From RUG14121 sp964533935 (GTDB lineage: Bacteria > Bacillota_I > Bacilli_A > RF39 > UBA660), in contig CAZHOG010000004.1 of assembly GCA_964533935.1 (NCBI GenBank), positions 56,431 to 120,430 of the forward strand: a stretch of 64,000 nt of DNA. Direction: 5' to 3'. Within the stretch, counting starts at the first letter, position 1; each line of letters starts with the position of its first letter. The notes beneath the pieces are model-generated. The model did not search any database. It was not told where the DNA came from and saw only the letters and a list, made by a program, of their open reading frames with translations. The position numbers were made by a program, and so were the translations under genes. Positions 34,775 to 43,569 of this stretch are shown one piece after another.

Positions 34775-36925
34775 CTATTTTTTATCCTTATTAATTGCTT
34801 CCATAACTTTTTTCATAGCTTCCATATTAGCTTGACTTTCAACAGAATTCATTTGTTTCTTAACTTGATCTCTCTTTTCAATCTTATTAGAAGCTTCAAC
34901 CTTACTACCATAAGATGCATCTTCAACCATCATTTGTGTTCTTGCAGCAGCTCCGGCAGCTTTATCAAGTGCTGAATCAACATTATTTACATAATCAAGT
35001 GCAGATGACATGGTACTTTTTAAACCATCAAGTTGGCTATCATTTTCTTTTCTAATATTATTTTGTGAAATCATACCTTCAAATTTAGAATTATCATGAG
35101 TAATTTGACTTAATTTATTGATATTTTTATTAATTTGCTCTCTTTGTTCACTACTTAAAGATATATAATCTTCGCCTTCATACCAACCATTAGTTTTCAA
35201 AGTATTCTTAAGTCTTGCAATATCATTTTGTGCATTTTCATATGCAACTCTTGATTTTTCTTGTTCAGCTCTAATTCTAGACTCTTCTTGAACATAAGGT
35301 AATACTTCTCTATCATACTCAGACTTAGCTTTATTATATTTTTCTTGTTGTTCTGCTTTAATTTTTGTCATATTATCATTTTTAGCATTAAGGAAATTTG
35401 GATTTGTTCTTTCATAATTTTCAATCCATTTATTAATTTCTTGACCCATAGCTTTTGAAGCACTACTCTTCGCGTCTTCAGAATACCTCTCAGCTAATTT
35501 TTGACCGCCAAACATACCAGGAGAGCCCTTGAATCCTAATTCAGAATATAATCCTTTTCTTTGATTATTAAATTGAGAGCCTCCCTTAGAAAAACCATTA
35601 GCAGCTCCATATTTTGCACCAGTGCTAAACTTACCACCATTAGTCATACTAGCATATCCTGCGCCAATGGCACCAGTTACTGCACCTTTTGCTTTGTTGC
35701 CAAGTCCATAAGCTGCTGAGAATCCCTTTCCCAAAACTGGTGTATCTGTAAGTTTTCCTTTGATTCCAAGTTTTAAGTTTCCACCTTCTAATCCTAAAGC
35801 ATCTTTTAATAATTTTGGTGCTTGTTTTGCAAAAGTAAATAATCCTAAAACTATTATAACTTTGCCAATAAGAGATGTATCTCCCCAATTCAGTGAATCT
35901 ATTAAATCAAACAAATTACTTGCAAAGAAAACAACGAACTCAATTAATGTAACTCTAACAAATACTTCAAAAAAGCAACTCATTGTTTGTTTTAGCCATT
36001 TATCAAATTGTCCTTCTTTTCCAGGAATAATTCTAAACAATATTGGTATCGGAGAAATAAGCTGATAAAAAGCTAATTTTGCGGCTCGCACGCCTAAATC
36101 TAAACAAAATGAAAAAATCATGTATATAAGTGGTAATGATACTAATGTACAAATAACAATCGAATATTCAATGGTATTGGTAGCCTCTGGTTCCACTAAA
36201 TTTGAAACATAAGTTTTTGCATAAGTAAAATCACCAGTATAAATTATATATTTTTTTGCTTCTCCCCATGTTGTTTTAAATTCATTTGTAACAGAATCAC
36301 TTTCAGGTTTAAAAAATGCACTAAATACGGTGTAAGCAATATAATTTCCCTCACATTTGTTTTTAGAAATTTCAAAATCTTTAGATATCGTCTCTCCAGA
36401 ATCATCATTAACATCAACATGTATAGTATCTGATGTTGAACAATATGAATCAATATCAGAAGTAGTTGCAGTGCTTGAATTCCCAGTTTCTCTATATTTA
36501 CTTAAATCGATTTGAAATATTTTTCCTATAATATTATCAGTTAATATTGCATTTTGAATTTTAAATGCATAAGTAAATAACGACGGCGTTAAAACAATTA
36601 ATACTATTGAAATAACAAGAGATTTAAATGATTTTATAACACCTTTGCTTAAATTATCTGGATCAACCAAAGATTTTAATAATGATGCAGAAATTGTAAA
36701 TAATGCAATAACACCTACAAATAGATATACTCTATCTGCTATAGCTTGATAAACTGAATTATCAAATAATTCAGCACCTGCTAATGAAAAAAATAATGAA
36801 AATAAGTAACTGATTAATCTATATAATAAACCATCAATAGTTATAAATAATCCATATATTCCATTTGCTAATACTTTTGATGGAGAAATATAGTTTTTTA
36901 ATATAAACAATGGTATTTGCATCAT
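34775..36925 (-). CDS. VirB6/TrbL-like polytopic channel protein with long soluble tail
   Basis: 716 residues. The first about 420 hold some seven hydrophobic segments, including SYLFSLFFSLAGAELF, VGVIALFTISASLLKSL, a FKSLVISIVLIVLTPSLFTY stretch and VTLIEFVVFFASNLFDLI. An extracytoplasmic loop (about 130-245) carries two cysteines. The Lys/Gln/Glu-rich, coiled-coil tail (about 430-716) is probably cytoplasmic, with a Gly-Ala repeat region just before it (KAKGAVTGAIGAGYASM in part). VirB6/TrbL proteins form the membrane pore of T4SS. The tail is longer than in most VirB6 proteins. AAGGAG precedes the ATG. Confidence 0.82.
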   Translation of the reverse strand: MMQIPLFILKNYISPSKVLANGIYGLFITIDGLLYRLISYLFSLFFSLAGAELFDNSVYQAIADRVYLFVGVIALFTISASLLKSLVDPDNLSKGVIKSFKSLVISIVLIVLTPSLFTYAFKIQNAILTDNIIGKIFQIDLSKYRETGNSSTATTSDIDSYCSTSDTIHVDVNDDSGETISKDFEISKNKCEGNYIAYTVFSAFFKPESDSVTNEFKTTWGEAKKYIIYTGDFTYAKTYVSNLVEPEATNTIEYSIVICTLVSLPLIYMIFSFCLDLGVRAAKLAFYQLISPIPILFRIIPGKEGQFDKWLKQTMSCFFEVFVRVTLIEFVVFFASNLFDLIDSLNWGDTSLIGKVIIVLGLFTFAKQAPKLLKDALGLEGGNLKLGIKGKLTDTPVLGKGFSAAYGLGNKAKGAVTGAIGAGYASMTNGGKFSTGAKYGAANGFSKGGSQFNNQRKGLYSELGFKGSPGMFGGQKLAERYSEDAKSSASKAMGQEINKWIENYERTNPNFLNAKNDNMTKIKAEQQEKYNKAKSEYDREVLPYVQEESRIRAEQEKSRVAYENAQNDIARLKNTLKTNGWYEGEDYISLSSEQREQINKNINKLSQITHDNSKFEGMISQNNIRKENDSQLDGLKSTMSSALDYVNNVDSALDKAAGAAARTQMMVEDASYGSKVEASNKIEKRDQVKKQMNSVESQANMEAMKKVMEAINKDKK

Positions 36926-36955
36926 TTTTAACTCCTTCTTTCTATTTTATTATTT

Positions 36956-37615
36956 TTATAAAGTACATGTCTCAATACCCATTAATTTCAAAATAAAATT
37001 AATTATTGTTGGTAATACAAGAATTAATATTGCAATAATAATTCTAATAAATAATGAATTGATAGCTTTTTTTAATTTATCGCCCTCTTGAGATGTAATC
37101 GCTAAAAAGAAATCTTTAATACTCATTGCCAATAAAATAATTGGTACTGCAAATTTTAAAATATTATATAAATCATGGACAATTTTTCCAAAAGCAGTAT
37201 TTTCACTAAATATTGTATCACAAGTCAAATCAGTATTATCTTGTTGAGTAATACTACCACTGATTCCTGTAGTTCCAGGGGTATTTGTACCATTTTGTGC
37301 AGTGTCATTTTGGCCACTTCCACCTTGAATTGATCCATTTGTTGTCCCAGTATTAACACTTGATGAACTGTTAGAATCAATTTCACCGTTACATACCCTT
37401 AAACATTCTTCACCCGCAGAAGCGCTTCCTTTTAATGCACCGGCACATCTACTATCGCATGAATTATTTTTATAATCTTTAAATGCTTGACTGGCCATAC
37501 ATGATGATTGCGCTGCACTAGGACAATTTGTACACCCATCAGATCCCTTACAGGCATATACATTTACTGCAGAAAAACATGCAATTATTATTATTAATTT
37601 AAAACAATTTTTCAT
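36956..37615 (-). CDS. Exported VirB2/TrbC-like two-helix protein with Cys-rich N-terminal domain
   Basis: 219 residues from ATG 37615, set by GGAGG upstream. A signal peptide ends near VYA (residue 21). Then a Cys-rich part (CKGSDGCTNCPSAAQSSC), a Ser/Thr/Asn/Gly-rich linker, and a C-terminal pair of helices (AVPIILLAMSIKDFFLAIT and IRIIIAILILVLPTIINFI) with a polar Lys loop between. This helix pair is shared with the products at 37624, 40059 and 40741 and has the size and layout of VirB2/TrbC pilins. It is encoded 8 nt downstream of the next paralogue. Possibly a cysteine-capped tip or variant pilin. Confidence 0.65.
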   Translation of the reverse strand: MKNCFKLIIIIACFSAVNVYACKGSDGCTNCPSAAQSSCMASQAFKDYKNNSCDSRCAGALKGSASAGEECLRVCNGEIDSNSSSSVNTGTTNGSIQGGSGQNDTAQNGTNTPGTTGISGSITQQDNTDLTCDTIFSENTAFGKIVHDLYNILKFAVPIILLAMSIKDFFLAITSQEGDKLKKAINSLFIRIIIAILILVLPTIINFILKLMGIETCTL

Positions 37616-37623
37616 AAAGCCTC

Positions 37624-38769
37624 CTATTTTATGGAACAATCTCCAGGATGAAATAAACAATTATTACAATCTTCATAATCGCCTGTTCCCTCAGTTGCTC
37701 CATCAATCATTCCTATGATAAAATAAACAATTGTTGGTAAAACAAATACAATAATTGCTGATATAATTTTAAAAGCAAAATTTTTTGCTGCCTTTGCAAT
37801 TCCATCATTATTTCCAGAAACAATAACTCCTGCAAATTCTTTAATACCAAATCCTATTAAAGCAATAGGAACAAGAATTTTTGCAATTATTAAAACATAT
37901 CCAAAAAATCTTACTACCTTTCTAACATTATTATCATTAATGCAAATATTAGAAAAGCCAGTTAAATCTGCTTCAGTTGCTTCTTTATCAGAAATAGAAA
38001 CATTAATTCCTATTGGTCCAGTTGATTTAGTAGCTCCAGAACAAATTCTATTGGCACTGGTTCTTATATCAATTTTACTTATAATTCCAGTTGCATCGTA
38101 TCCAGACTCATCTACACATTTATCAATTACAATATCGTTTCTGCAAACTAATCCATTATCATTATATTTCCAATTCTTTTTTACAGAAGAATTTATATTT
38201 ACCGTTTGACCATCGTTTCCAGAATAACTATGTGTAACACTAACATTCTTTGTATTGAGTGTATACTCAGCTGTCATAGTTGCACCAAATGCAGAATAAA
38301 TACATTTGTTTATAGCAGTACTCATACTTCCAGATAATTTTTTTTCATATTCATAGCCTTCGTTATTCCAATCTTCTTTGACATTTTCTGGAGTCATTCC
38401 ATTTATGTAAAAAGAATACTTTAAATTAGTTTTAATATCACCACCCGGAGTTCCTTCTCCAGTCCACTCTTGTTTATAGACATCAAAACTTGGGCATGAT
38501 CCATTTGAATTCCATTGAGAAATATCAGAACCATCAACATATGGTTCATAAGTACTTCCTTGAATTGATCCACTTGTTAATAATTTTGCTGTACCATCTT
38601 CTAAAAAAACAAAATCCATTTCAAAATTCGAATATTTATATTTACAGTATTTTATCTTGGTAGAAGAAGTAGTGATTTTTGCTTGTTCAGTTGCTGCATA
38701 TACATTTGTATTAAATATAAAAATCATTGCAATAATTGAAATAATATATTTAAAGTATTTTTTTCCCAT
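37624..38769 (-). CDS. Large exported VirB2/TrbC-like protein with N-terminal ectodomain
   Basis: 381 residues from ATG 38769 (AGAGGTTTTAG upstream). Signal peptide to about VYAA (residue 26), an ectodomain of beta-rich sequence with at least ten cysteines (residues 27-265), then the two-helix module YVLIIAKILVPIALIGFG and ISAIIVFVLPTIVYFIIG. The end has CNNCLFHPGDC, the same CxxCxxxPxxC tail as in the 40059 and 40741 proteins. So it appears to be a pilin-like subunit with a large extra domain, a candidate minor subunit or tip protein. Membrane orientation is inferred. Confidence 0.65.
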   Translation of the reverse strand: MGKKYFKYIISIIAMIFIFNTNVYAATEQAKITTSSTKIKYCKYKYSNFEMDFVFLEDGTAKLLTSGSIQGSTYEPYVDGSDISQWNSNGSCPSFDVYKQEWTGEGTPGGDIKTNLKYSFYINGMTPENVKEDWNNEGYEYEKKLSGSMSTAINKCIYSAFGATMTAEYTLNTKNVSVTHSYSGNDGQTVNINSSVKKNWKYNDNGLVCRNDIVIDKCVDESGYDATGIISKIDIRTSANRICSGATKSTGPIGINVSISDKEATEADLTGFSNICINDNNVRKVVRFFGYVLIIAKILVPIALIGFGIKEFAGVIVSGNNDGIAKAAKNFAFKIISAIIVFVLPTIVYFIIGMIDGATEGTGDYEDCNNCLFHPGDCSIK

Positions 38770-38844
38770 ACTAAAACCTCTATTCATATAGTAAAATTAT
38801 ATCATACTATTTTTTTTTATTAAAGAAATAAATAAATATTAATG

Positions 38845-38873
38845 CAAAAAACTGTTAGTTTTAACTAACAGTT
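38845..38873 (-). terminator. Intra-locus terminator after the 38872 gene
   Basis: Perfect 11-bp AACTGTTAGTT/AACTAACAGTT stem followed by TTTTTT on the minus strand. Confidence 0.85.
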
Positions 38874-39999
38874 ATCTAATTTGATATGGCTTGTCATTTG
38901 TTCCAGTACCATCTTTTAAAATGGTATTTGCTTTAAGGGCTAAAACATATCTTGCAAGTCTTCTATTATTTGCACTATCTTTATCAATTTCTCCAGAACC
39001 ACTAATATAATATACAGATTTTGTATCATCTGTTCTACCAGTAGATGTCCACCATCTATTATCTTTCATAACCAAATAATTATAATTTTTACATTCTTTA
39101 GTTAAGGCGGAATTACAAGCTGGAGCTATACTTGCTTTTATATATTCATATAATGGAAACAATCCAATATATCTATTATCATTTTTTTCAGAACATTCTG
39201 TAGAACCAGTGTTATTTGTATCATCATTTGCTCTTTTAGCAATACATGTTGAATATGTTGTTATATAAGATTTTAAAGTATTTGAAAAACTATTATAAAT
39301 ATTATTTAAACTATCATTAATTCTACTCAAATTATATGAATTAATACCACTACCATTATCTTGTTCTGTATTATATCTATCATCCCAAATAACATTTAAT
39401 AAATCACTATTATCATCCATATCTTCTGGAGTTATATATATTTTATTTTCAGCATCTATTTTTACTATTCTATATAATTCATCTTCTATTTTTAAATAAT
39501 TATTTACCTTTTCTCCTCTAAATCTTAATAATCCTTCTTCATCATAAAGTCCGGCATCTGAAGTTACTAATGGATTATCAGATTTAATTTTATCAACCAA
39601 TAATTCAGTTTTAAAGCTATTGCATGTCAAATATGCTTGATAATCATAATCATCATTTATGTATGTAACAATAACATTTCCAGTACAACTTGCATCTTTA
39701 GTATATTTTTCTATAGATTTTTTCATATATTCTTTGTCAATAAGTGTTTGCACACTTACGATAGATGTTTTTACATCTGCAGATGGCAATTGACTTAAAT
39801 TATCTTGATAATAATTATAAGCGGCTTTCTCCATTATACTTTCCATTTGAATATAAGATGTTTTTCTATTAATAATACTTATAACAATTGAAATAACTAT
39901 AATAAAGATAATAATTCCAAATAAAATAATACTCGCTTTTTTTATTAATTTCTTACTTTGATCATCTAAAGTTTTAATTTTTTCTAATAAATCATTCAT
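38872..39999 (-). CDS. Membrane-anchored pilin-like extracytoplasmic protein
   Basis: 375 residues from ATG 39999; an in-frame GTG nine bases before it belongs to the AGGTGAG binding site. A short charged cytoplasmic start and one helix (about 22-43) are followed by a helix continuing outside (ESIMEKAAYNYYQDNLSQLP) as in type IV pseudopilins. Then come a domain with VNNYLKIEDELYRIVKID, resembling a module often seen in surface proteins of gut Firmicutes, and a WWTSTGR segment near the end. Cysteines in pairs suggest disulfides. It is likely a surface-exposed part of the appendage. Flanked by terminator and promoter, it is a separate unit. Confidence 0.6.
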   Translation of the reverse strand: MNDLLEKIKTLDDQSKKLIKKASIILFGIIIFIIVISIVISIINRKTSYIQMESIMEKAAYNYYQDNLSQLPSADVKTSIVSVQTLIDKEYMKKSIEKYTKDASCTGNVIVTYINDDYDYQAYLTCNSFKTELLVDKIKSDNPLVTSDAGLYDEEGLLRFRGEKVNNYLKIEDELYRIVKIDAENKIYITPEDMDDNSDLLNVIWDDRYNTEQDNGSGINSYNLSRINDSLNNIYNSFSNTLKSYITTYSTCIAKRANDDTNNTGSTECSEKNDNRYIGLFPLYEYIKASIAPACNSALTKECKNYNYLVMKDNRWWTSTGRTDDTKSVYYISGSGEIDKDSANNRRLARYVLALKANTILKDGTGTNDKPYQIR

Positions 40000-40026
40000 A
40001 TATCTCACCTATTCTAATCTATAATA

Positions 40027-40054
40027 AGTATATCAAAATGTAAAAAAAAAGCAA
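40027..40054 (-). promoter_or_regulatory. Promoter of the 38872 gene, overlapping the preceding terminator
   Basis: TTGCTT (40049-40054), which is the 3' arm of the terminator hairpin, a 16-bp spacer and TATACT (40027-40032), 28 nt from the ATG. Confidence 0.5.
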
Positions 40055-40068
40055 TATATTATTGCTTT
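40041..40068 (-). terminator. Intra-locus terminator after the 40059 gene
   Basis: AAGCAATA/TATTGCTT stem with nine T following on the minus strand; it overlaps the stop codon. Confidence 0.8.
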
Positions 40069-40658
40069 CCAACATCTTTAGAAGTATCACATTTACTAGG
40101 ATTTAAAACACAAGTTTGGCACACAAGGTAATCAGATTTTGCGCCACTATTAGCAAAATCAACAATCAATCCCATAACTAGTCCTACAATTGTTGGAATA
40201 AAAAAAACTATAATTGCAGATATAATCCTAACGCCGAATGTTTTAGCCGATTTAGTTATTTCATCATCTTTACTTGCCATAACGGCTTTTGAAATATCTA
40301 AAACTCCAAAAATAATTAAAATAAGTGGAATTAAAATTTTTAATGCTAAAAATACCCACCCAACTATTTGCCATATAATAGCTGTAGAAGCACAAAAATC
40401 TAAATCTGATGCAGTTAATTGTTCTTTAAGCGTTTCACTGTGATTTTTATCTTGATCCTTTCTGGAATCCAAAAGTGCATTACATGGACTCATACATGCA
40501 CTATATGCATTAGAATTGGAAGATGCATTTTTATCACAATTAGCCTTACAATCAACATATTCTTGATCAGATGTAGTCAAAGCATTTGCAGTTTTCGGAA
40601 AAAATAACAGGCACACAGTTATAATAACTAAAATTCTTAACAAATTATTTTTTTTCAT
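40059..40658 (-). CDS. Exported VirB2/TrbC-like pilin candidate
   Basis: 199 residues: signal peptide (to about ANA, residue 27), a short Cys-containing segment (CKANCDKNASS and CMSPCNALL), then two helices VGWVFLALKILIPLILIIFG and ISAIIVFFIPTIVGLVMGLI joined by a basic/acidic loop SKAVMASKDDEITKSAK. The tail CQTCVLNPSKC is shared with paralogues. The core is about 60% identical by eye to the 40741 product. Such two-helix proteins with a short polar loop are typical of VirB2/TrbC, which polymerise into T4SS pili. Own promoter and terminator. Confidence 0.72.
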   Translation of the reverse strand: MKKNNLLRILVIITVCLLFFPKTANALTTSDQEYVDCKANCDKNASSNSNAYSACMSPCNALLDSRKDQDKNHSETLKEQLTASDLDFCASTAIIWQIVGWVFLALKILIPLILIIFGVLDISKAVMASKDDEITKSAKTFGVRIISAIIVFFIPTIVGLVMGLIVDFANSGAKSDYLVCQTCVLNPSKCDTSKDVGKQ

Positions 40659-40691
40659 AAATAAAACCTTCTTTACATTTTAACTATATCA

Positions 40692-40720
40692 AGTATAACA
40701 AAGAGCAAAAAAAAAAGCAA
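40692..40720 (-). promoter_or_regulatory. Promoter of the 40059 gene, overlapping the preceding terminator
   Basis: TTGCTT (40715-40720) in the terminator 3' arm, 17-bp T-rich spacer and TATACT (40692-40697), 34 nt from the ATG. Confidence 0.5.
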
Positions 40721-40734
40721 TAAACATATTGCTC
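40705..40734 (-). terminator. Intra-locus terminator after the 40741 pilin-like gene
   Basis: AGCAATA/TATTGCT stem with 4-nt loop and ten T on the minus strand: the strongest terminator of the locus. Confidence 0.88.
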
Positions 40735-40740
40735 ATCTTA

Positions 40741-41157
40741 CTAATCTGAAGTTCCGTCTAATCCACTATTTGCTGAATCAGCATAAGTTTGACATGCACC
40801 CTTATTTGGATTAACTAAACAAGATCTACAAATATTAAAATCATTTTGTGCACCACTTGCACCAAAATTACTTACAAGTCCCATAACTAGTCCAACTAGT
40901 GTAGGTACAAAGAAAATAATAACGGCAGATACTGCTCTCATTCCTAATGATTTTACAGATTTTTTTATTTCATCATCTTTACTAGCAACAACTGCTTTAC
41001 CTAAATCAATCATTCCTAAAACAATTAATATAATTGGAATTACGATTTTAAAAACTAATAAAACATACCCTACAACTTGCCAAATATTTGCTGATGTTGC
41101 ACAGAAACCATTTTCTTTTCCACCAACTTCAACTGCTAACATTAATAATTTATCCAT
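40741..41157 (-). CDS. VirB2/TrbC-like pilin candidate (major)
   Basis: 138 residues, the shortest of four paralogues and without a classical signal peptide. It has two helices (about 26-50, VVGYVLLVFKIVIPIILIVLG, in part; and 75-98, VSAVIIFFVPTLVGLVMGLV) with the loop GKAVVASKDDEIKKSVKSLG, and a tail containing CRSCLVNPNKGAC. Individually promoted (TTGACA -35) and closed by a very strong terminator, it looks like the abundant subunit. The N-terminal GFCATSANIWQ is also found in the 40059 product (FCASTAIIWQ). Family assignment to VirB2/TrbC rests on topology and locus. Confidence 0.72.
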   Translation of the reverse strand: MDKLLMLAVEVGGKENGFCATSANIWQVVGYVLLVFKIVIPIILIVLGMIDLGKAVVASKDDEIKKSVKSLGMRAVSAVIIFFVPTLVGLVMGLVSNFGASGAQNDFNICRSCLVNPNKGACQTYADSANSGLDGTSD

Positions 41158-41187
41158 AAAAAATACCTCTCTTTTCTATATAATTCA

Positions 41188-41217
41188 ATTTTAATATATT
41201 TATAAAGCTAATGTCAA
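41188..41217 (-). promoter_or_regulatory. Sigma-A promoter of the major VirB2-like gene
   Basis: TTGACA (41212-41217), 18-bp spacer and TAAAAT (41188-41193) on the minus strand, 30 nt from the ATG; it starts 3 bp after the TadZ-like gene ends. Confidence 0.7.
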
Positions 41218-41220
41218 GCA

Positions 41221-42225
41221 TTATGATTTAAATATACCAAATAGTTTACTATTTTTTGACTCTTCACTTTCATCTGATAAGCGAGTGAATCCTAATTTAA
41301 CTAAGAATTCGTCTACTGCTACACTTTTATCTAATTTATCATCTAAGAATGGCATATTGTAAAATACTCTACTTTTTGATTCGTATTCAAAATCTGCAAC
41401 ATCTCTATCATTTAATATACTTCTATTTAAAACAACTTTTTTGTCTTTTAATTTTTCAAAAGCCTTATGATCTTTACGAATTAATTTATTTAATTTAATT
41501 AATCCAGGTTCAATAAGATATATTACTTCTGTACAAGAACTAATTGGTCCTTTATCATTTAAGTCAACTAAAATAACGTCGTTTCCTGAGTTAGTTGCTA
41601 TAAATGCTGGTAAATCAATTGAAGTTGTAGTTTTTAACGTTTTATCATTAAAATACATAAAGTCATTATTATCAACTTCTACAGCAGTTACAGTATATGC
41701 TTTTTCTAAGTGTTTTTTTAATAAATAAGTAAGTGTTGTTGAGCCAGCATGATTTGTGACATTTTTAATGCCTATTACCCTTAATCCAAGACGATTATAA
41801 TTTGCTGGATTTGTATCCGTTGATGCTTGTTGTGGTTGAAAACCACTTAATTGATGATAACTAGCTACATCTTTATATGTATTTGGATTATCAATCAAAA
41901 ACTTAACAGCATCAATATTTCTTGTAAAATTATAAATTCCCATAGAAACTAATTGAGATAAATACATTGGTGAATTAACAACCTCTGAATCGTCCAACAA
42001 TAATATAATTTTACTCATATCTAATCCAACAGATAATTGTTGAATAGTGTTGATATCTTGATAATTTCTTATTGAAGTAACATCAATAATCATTTTGTTA
42101 AAGAAAAAATTAGTAAAATTAGAAATTATTTCTTCAACATCAAACTCTCCATTTATACTTTTAATAACATCTATGTCCAAATTAGCCAACAATGTTTGAT
42201 ATTTATTAGATATTATAACATTCAT
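41221..42225 (-). CDS. tadZ: TadZ/CpaE-like protein with degenerate P-loop
   Basis: 334 residues, cytoplasmic. The first about 125 form a receiver-like domain without its phospho-Asp pocket (MIIDVTSIRNYQDI and KIILLLDDSEVVN). A MinD/ParA-type domain follows (about 145-320) with LRVIGIKNVTNHAGSTTL where KGGxGKT/S would be: the Walker lysines are lost, leaving NHAGSTTL (158-165). DVILVDLND matches the next motif. TadZ places Tad machines in the cell; loss of lysines suggests that it no longer hydrolyses ATP. It lies between the pilin-like genes and the VirB2-like genes. Confidence 0.75.
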   Translation of the reverse strand: MNVIISNKYQTLLANLDIDVIKSINGEFDVEEIISNFTNFFFNKMIIDVTSIRNYQDINTIQQLSVGLDMSKIILLLDDSEVVNSPMYLSQLVSMGIYNFTRNIDAVKFLIDNPNTYKDVASYHQLSGFQPQQASTDTNPANYNRLGLRVIGIKNVTNHAGSTTLTYLLKKHLEKAYTVTAVEVDNNDFMYFNDKTLKTTTSIDLPAFIATNSGNDVILVDLNDKGPISSCTEVIYLIEPGLIKLNKLIRKDHKAFEKLKDKKVVLNRSILNDRDVADFEYESKSRVFYNMPFLDDKLDKSVAVDEFLVKLGFTRLSDESEESKNSKLFGIFKS

Positions 42226-42246
42226 TTTTTCAACCTCTTTTACTTT

Positions 42247-42771
42247 CTATTTTTTAATAGCAGATACTGCAGTATATTGTGTTTTATCTGCTGGATTAAC
42301 TACATCTTTAGTTTGTCCTTCAACTTTAAACGTTGTTATATCCCCCATGACAGGTAAATTAAATTTAAAGAATAATTTAACTTCATAATAAGCTCTGTCA
42401 GGAAAATTAATTGTAGGACTTTTAACTTTTTTTATACAATAATAAAATTTTTCATTTTTATTAGAATCTGATATAGGAATCAAATTACTAGTATTATTAT
42501 TAAGATTATTGCTACCATATGATCCAACATCACATTTTCCTAATGTAGAATATCCAGAATTAGACAAATACTGATTAATATATCCAATACTACCCAATGT
42601 ATCTCCCTGTTCATGCGTTATTCCTTCATTTTTTTCTATAAAAGAAAGAACTTCATTTTTAACCCTAAATGCTTTTGAATAATTAATTGATAAAGCTAAA
42701 AATGCAACAAATACAAACATAAAAACTATTACCAACTGTGTAATCCAAGTTCCACCAATAGCCTCTCTCAT
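42247..42771 (-). CDS. TadE-like pseudopilin with MREAIGG N-terminus
   Basis: 174 residues starting MREAIGGTWITQLVIVFMF: almost no leader, one helix (about 10-30), then an extracytoplasmic domain with a cysteine pair (GKCDVGSYG and YYCIKKVK). The topology is that of TadE/TadF minor pilins. The first nine residues equal those of the 42789 product. A helix-forming stretch (YSKAFRVKNEVLSFIEKNEG) continues from the membrane helix as in type IV pilins. No prepilin-peptidase site of the usual G-x4-E type can be seen. Function as minor pilin is inferred. Confidence 0.65.
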   Translation of the reverse strand: MREAIGGTWITQLVIVFMFVFVAFLALSINYSKAFRVKNEVLSFIEKNEGITHEQGDTLGSIGYINQYLSNSGYSTLGKCDVGSYGSNNLNNNTSNLIPISDSNKNEKFYYCIKKVKSPTINFPDRAYYEVKLFFKFNLPVMGDITTFKVEGQTKDVVNPADKTQYTAVSAIKK

Positions 42772-42788
42772 TTAATCACCTCTTATTA

Positions 42789-43274
42789 TTATCTTTTACT
42801 TGTATCATAAAGTAATTTTGTATCACCTTTTATACTAAAACCAAATAGTTGTTTAAATACAGGCAAATCTAATTGATAAAAAACTTTTACTTTATAATAA
42901 CTTACAAATATAAATTCACCAGAATGATAATTTGCATAAGAATCTGATGCTTTTACTTCTTTTAAACAAAAAGCATAATTAGAATTTGGGTTTTGTACAC
43001 AACTTCCATCTTTATTACAACCGTAATCATAACCATTACAATTTCCAGAAGTTCGATACCCGACTTCTTCCATATATTCAGCAATAGCTTTAATTGCAGT
43101 ATCCTTATTATTAAAATGTTTTACTCCACCGTTACGTTCAACTTCATTTATAATTTTATCTTTTACATTAAATGCTTTATTATAGTTAATTGATAAACAC
43201 ATATAACCAGTAAAAAGCAATACAAAAAAGATAACAAGATTAAACATCCAAGTGCCACCTATCGCTTCTCTCAT
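42789..43274 (-). CDS. TadE-like pseudopilin, paralogue of the 42247 product
   Basis: 161 residues starting MREAIGGTWMFNLVIFFVL, with one helix (about 10-28) and helix extension YNKAFNVKDKIINEVERNGG, then a Cys-containing ectodomain (GNCNGYDYGCNKDGSCVQNP and FCLKEVK). Closely similar in design to the next gene, 17 nt downstream, so a tandem duplication. The pair probably forms minor subunits or an initiation complex for the appendage. Confidence 0.65.
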   Translation of the reverse strand: MREAIGGTWMFNLVIFFVLLFTGYMCLSINYNKAFNVKDKIINEVERNGGVKHFNNKDTAIKAIAEYMEEVGYRTSGNCNGYDYGCNKDGSCVQNPNSNYAFCLKEVKASDSYANYHSGEFIFVSYYKVKVFYQLDLPVFKQLFGFSIKGDTKLLYDTSKR

Positions 43275-43290
43275 TACATCACCTTATCAA

Positions 43291-43539
43291 TTAACCCTTC
43301 CATGGACATTGAAATTCATTTCCTTTTTTATTTCCATTTTCATCAACCACATAACAATTTGCCATTTTGCATTTATTAGTATTATTGGCACATTCGCATA
43401 TCGCATCAGAACATTTGGCATTACCAGTAAAATTATTACTAATCATTGGCCAAATTATAGTATAGAAAAAGGCAGCTAGGATTCCTACTGCTATTACAAT
43501 AACTACTGTCATATTTAGTTCTCCAGTTGCCTCTTTCAT
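43291..43539 (-). CDS. Small pilin-like protein with MKEATGELNMTVV N-terminus
   Basis: 82 residues. MKEATGELNMTVVIVIAVGI leads straight into one helix (about 10-30), followed by a short Cys-rich tail with six cysteines (CSDAICECANNTNKCKMANC). Size and layout fit a Flp-type major or minor pilin, but the tail is richer in cysteine than any Flp pilin I know. The first 13 residues equal those of the 43570 product. GAGGAAAT lies before the ATG. It shares the strong promoter at 43809. Confidence 0.65.
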   Translation of the reverse strand: MKEATGELNMTVVIVIAVGILAAFFYTIIWPMISNNFTGNAKCSDAICECANNTNKCKMANCYVVDENGNKKGNEFQCPWKG

Positions 43540-43569
43540 TTATTTCCTCACCAACTATTTTAATTATTA

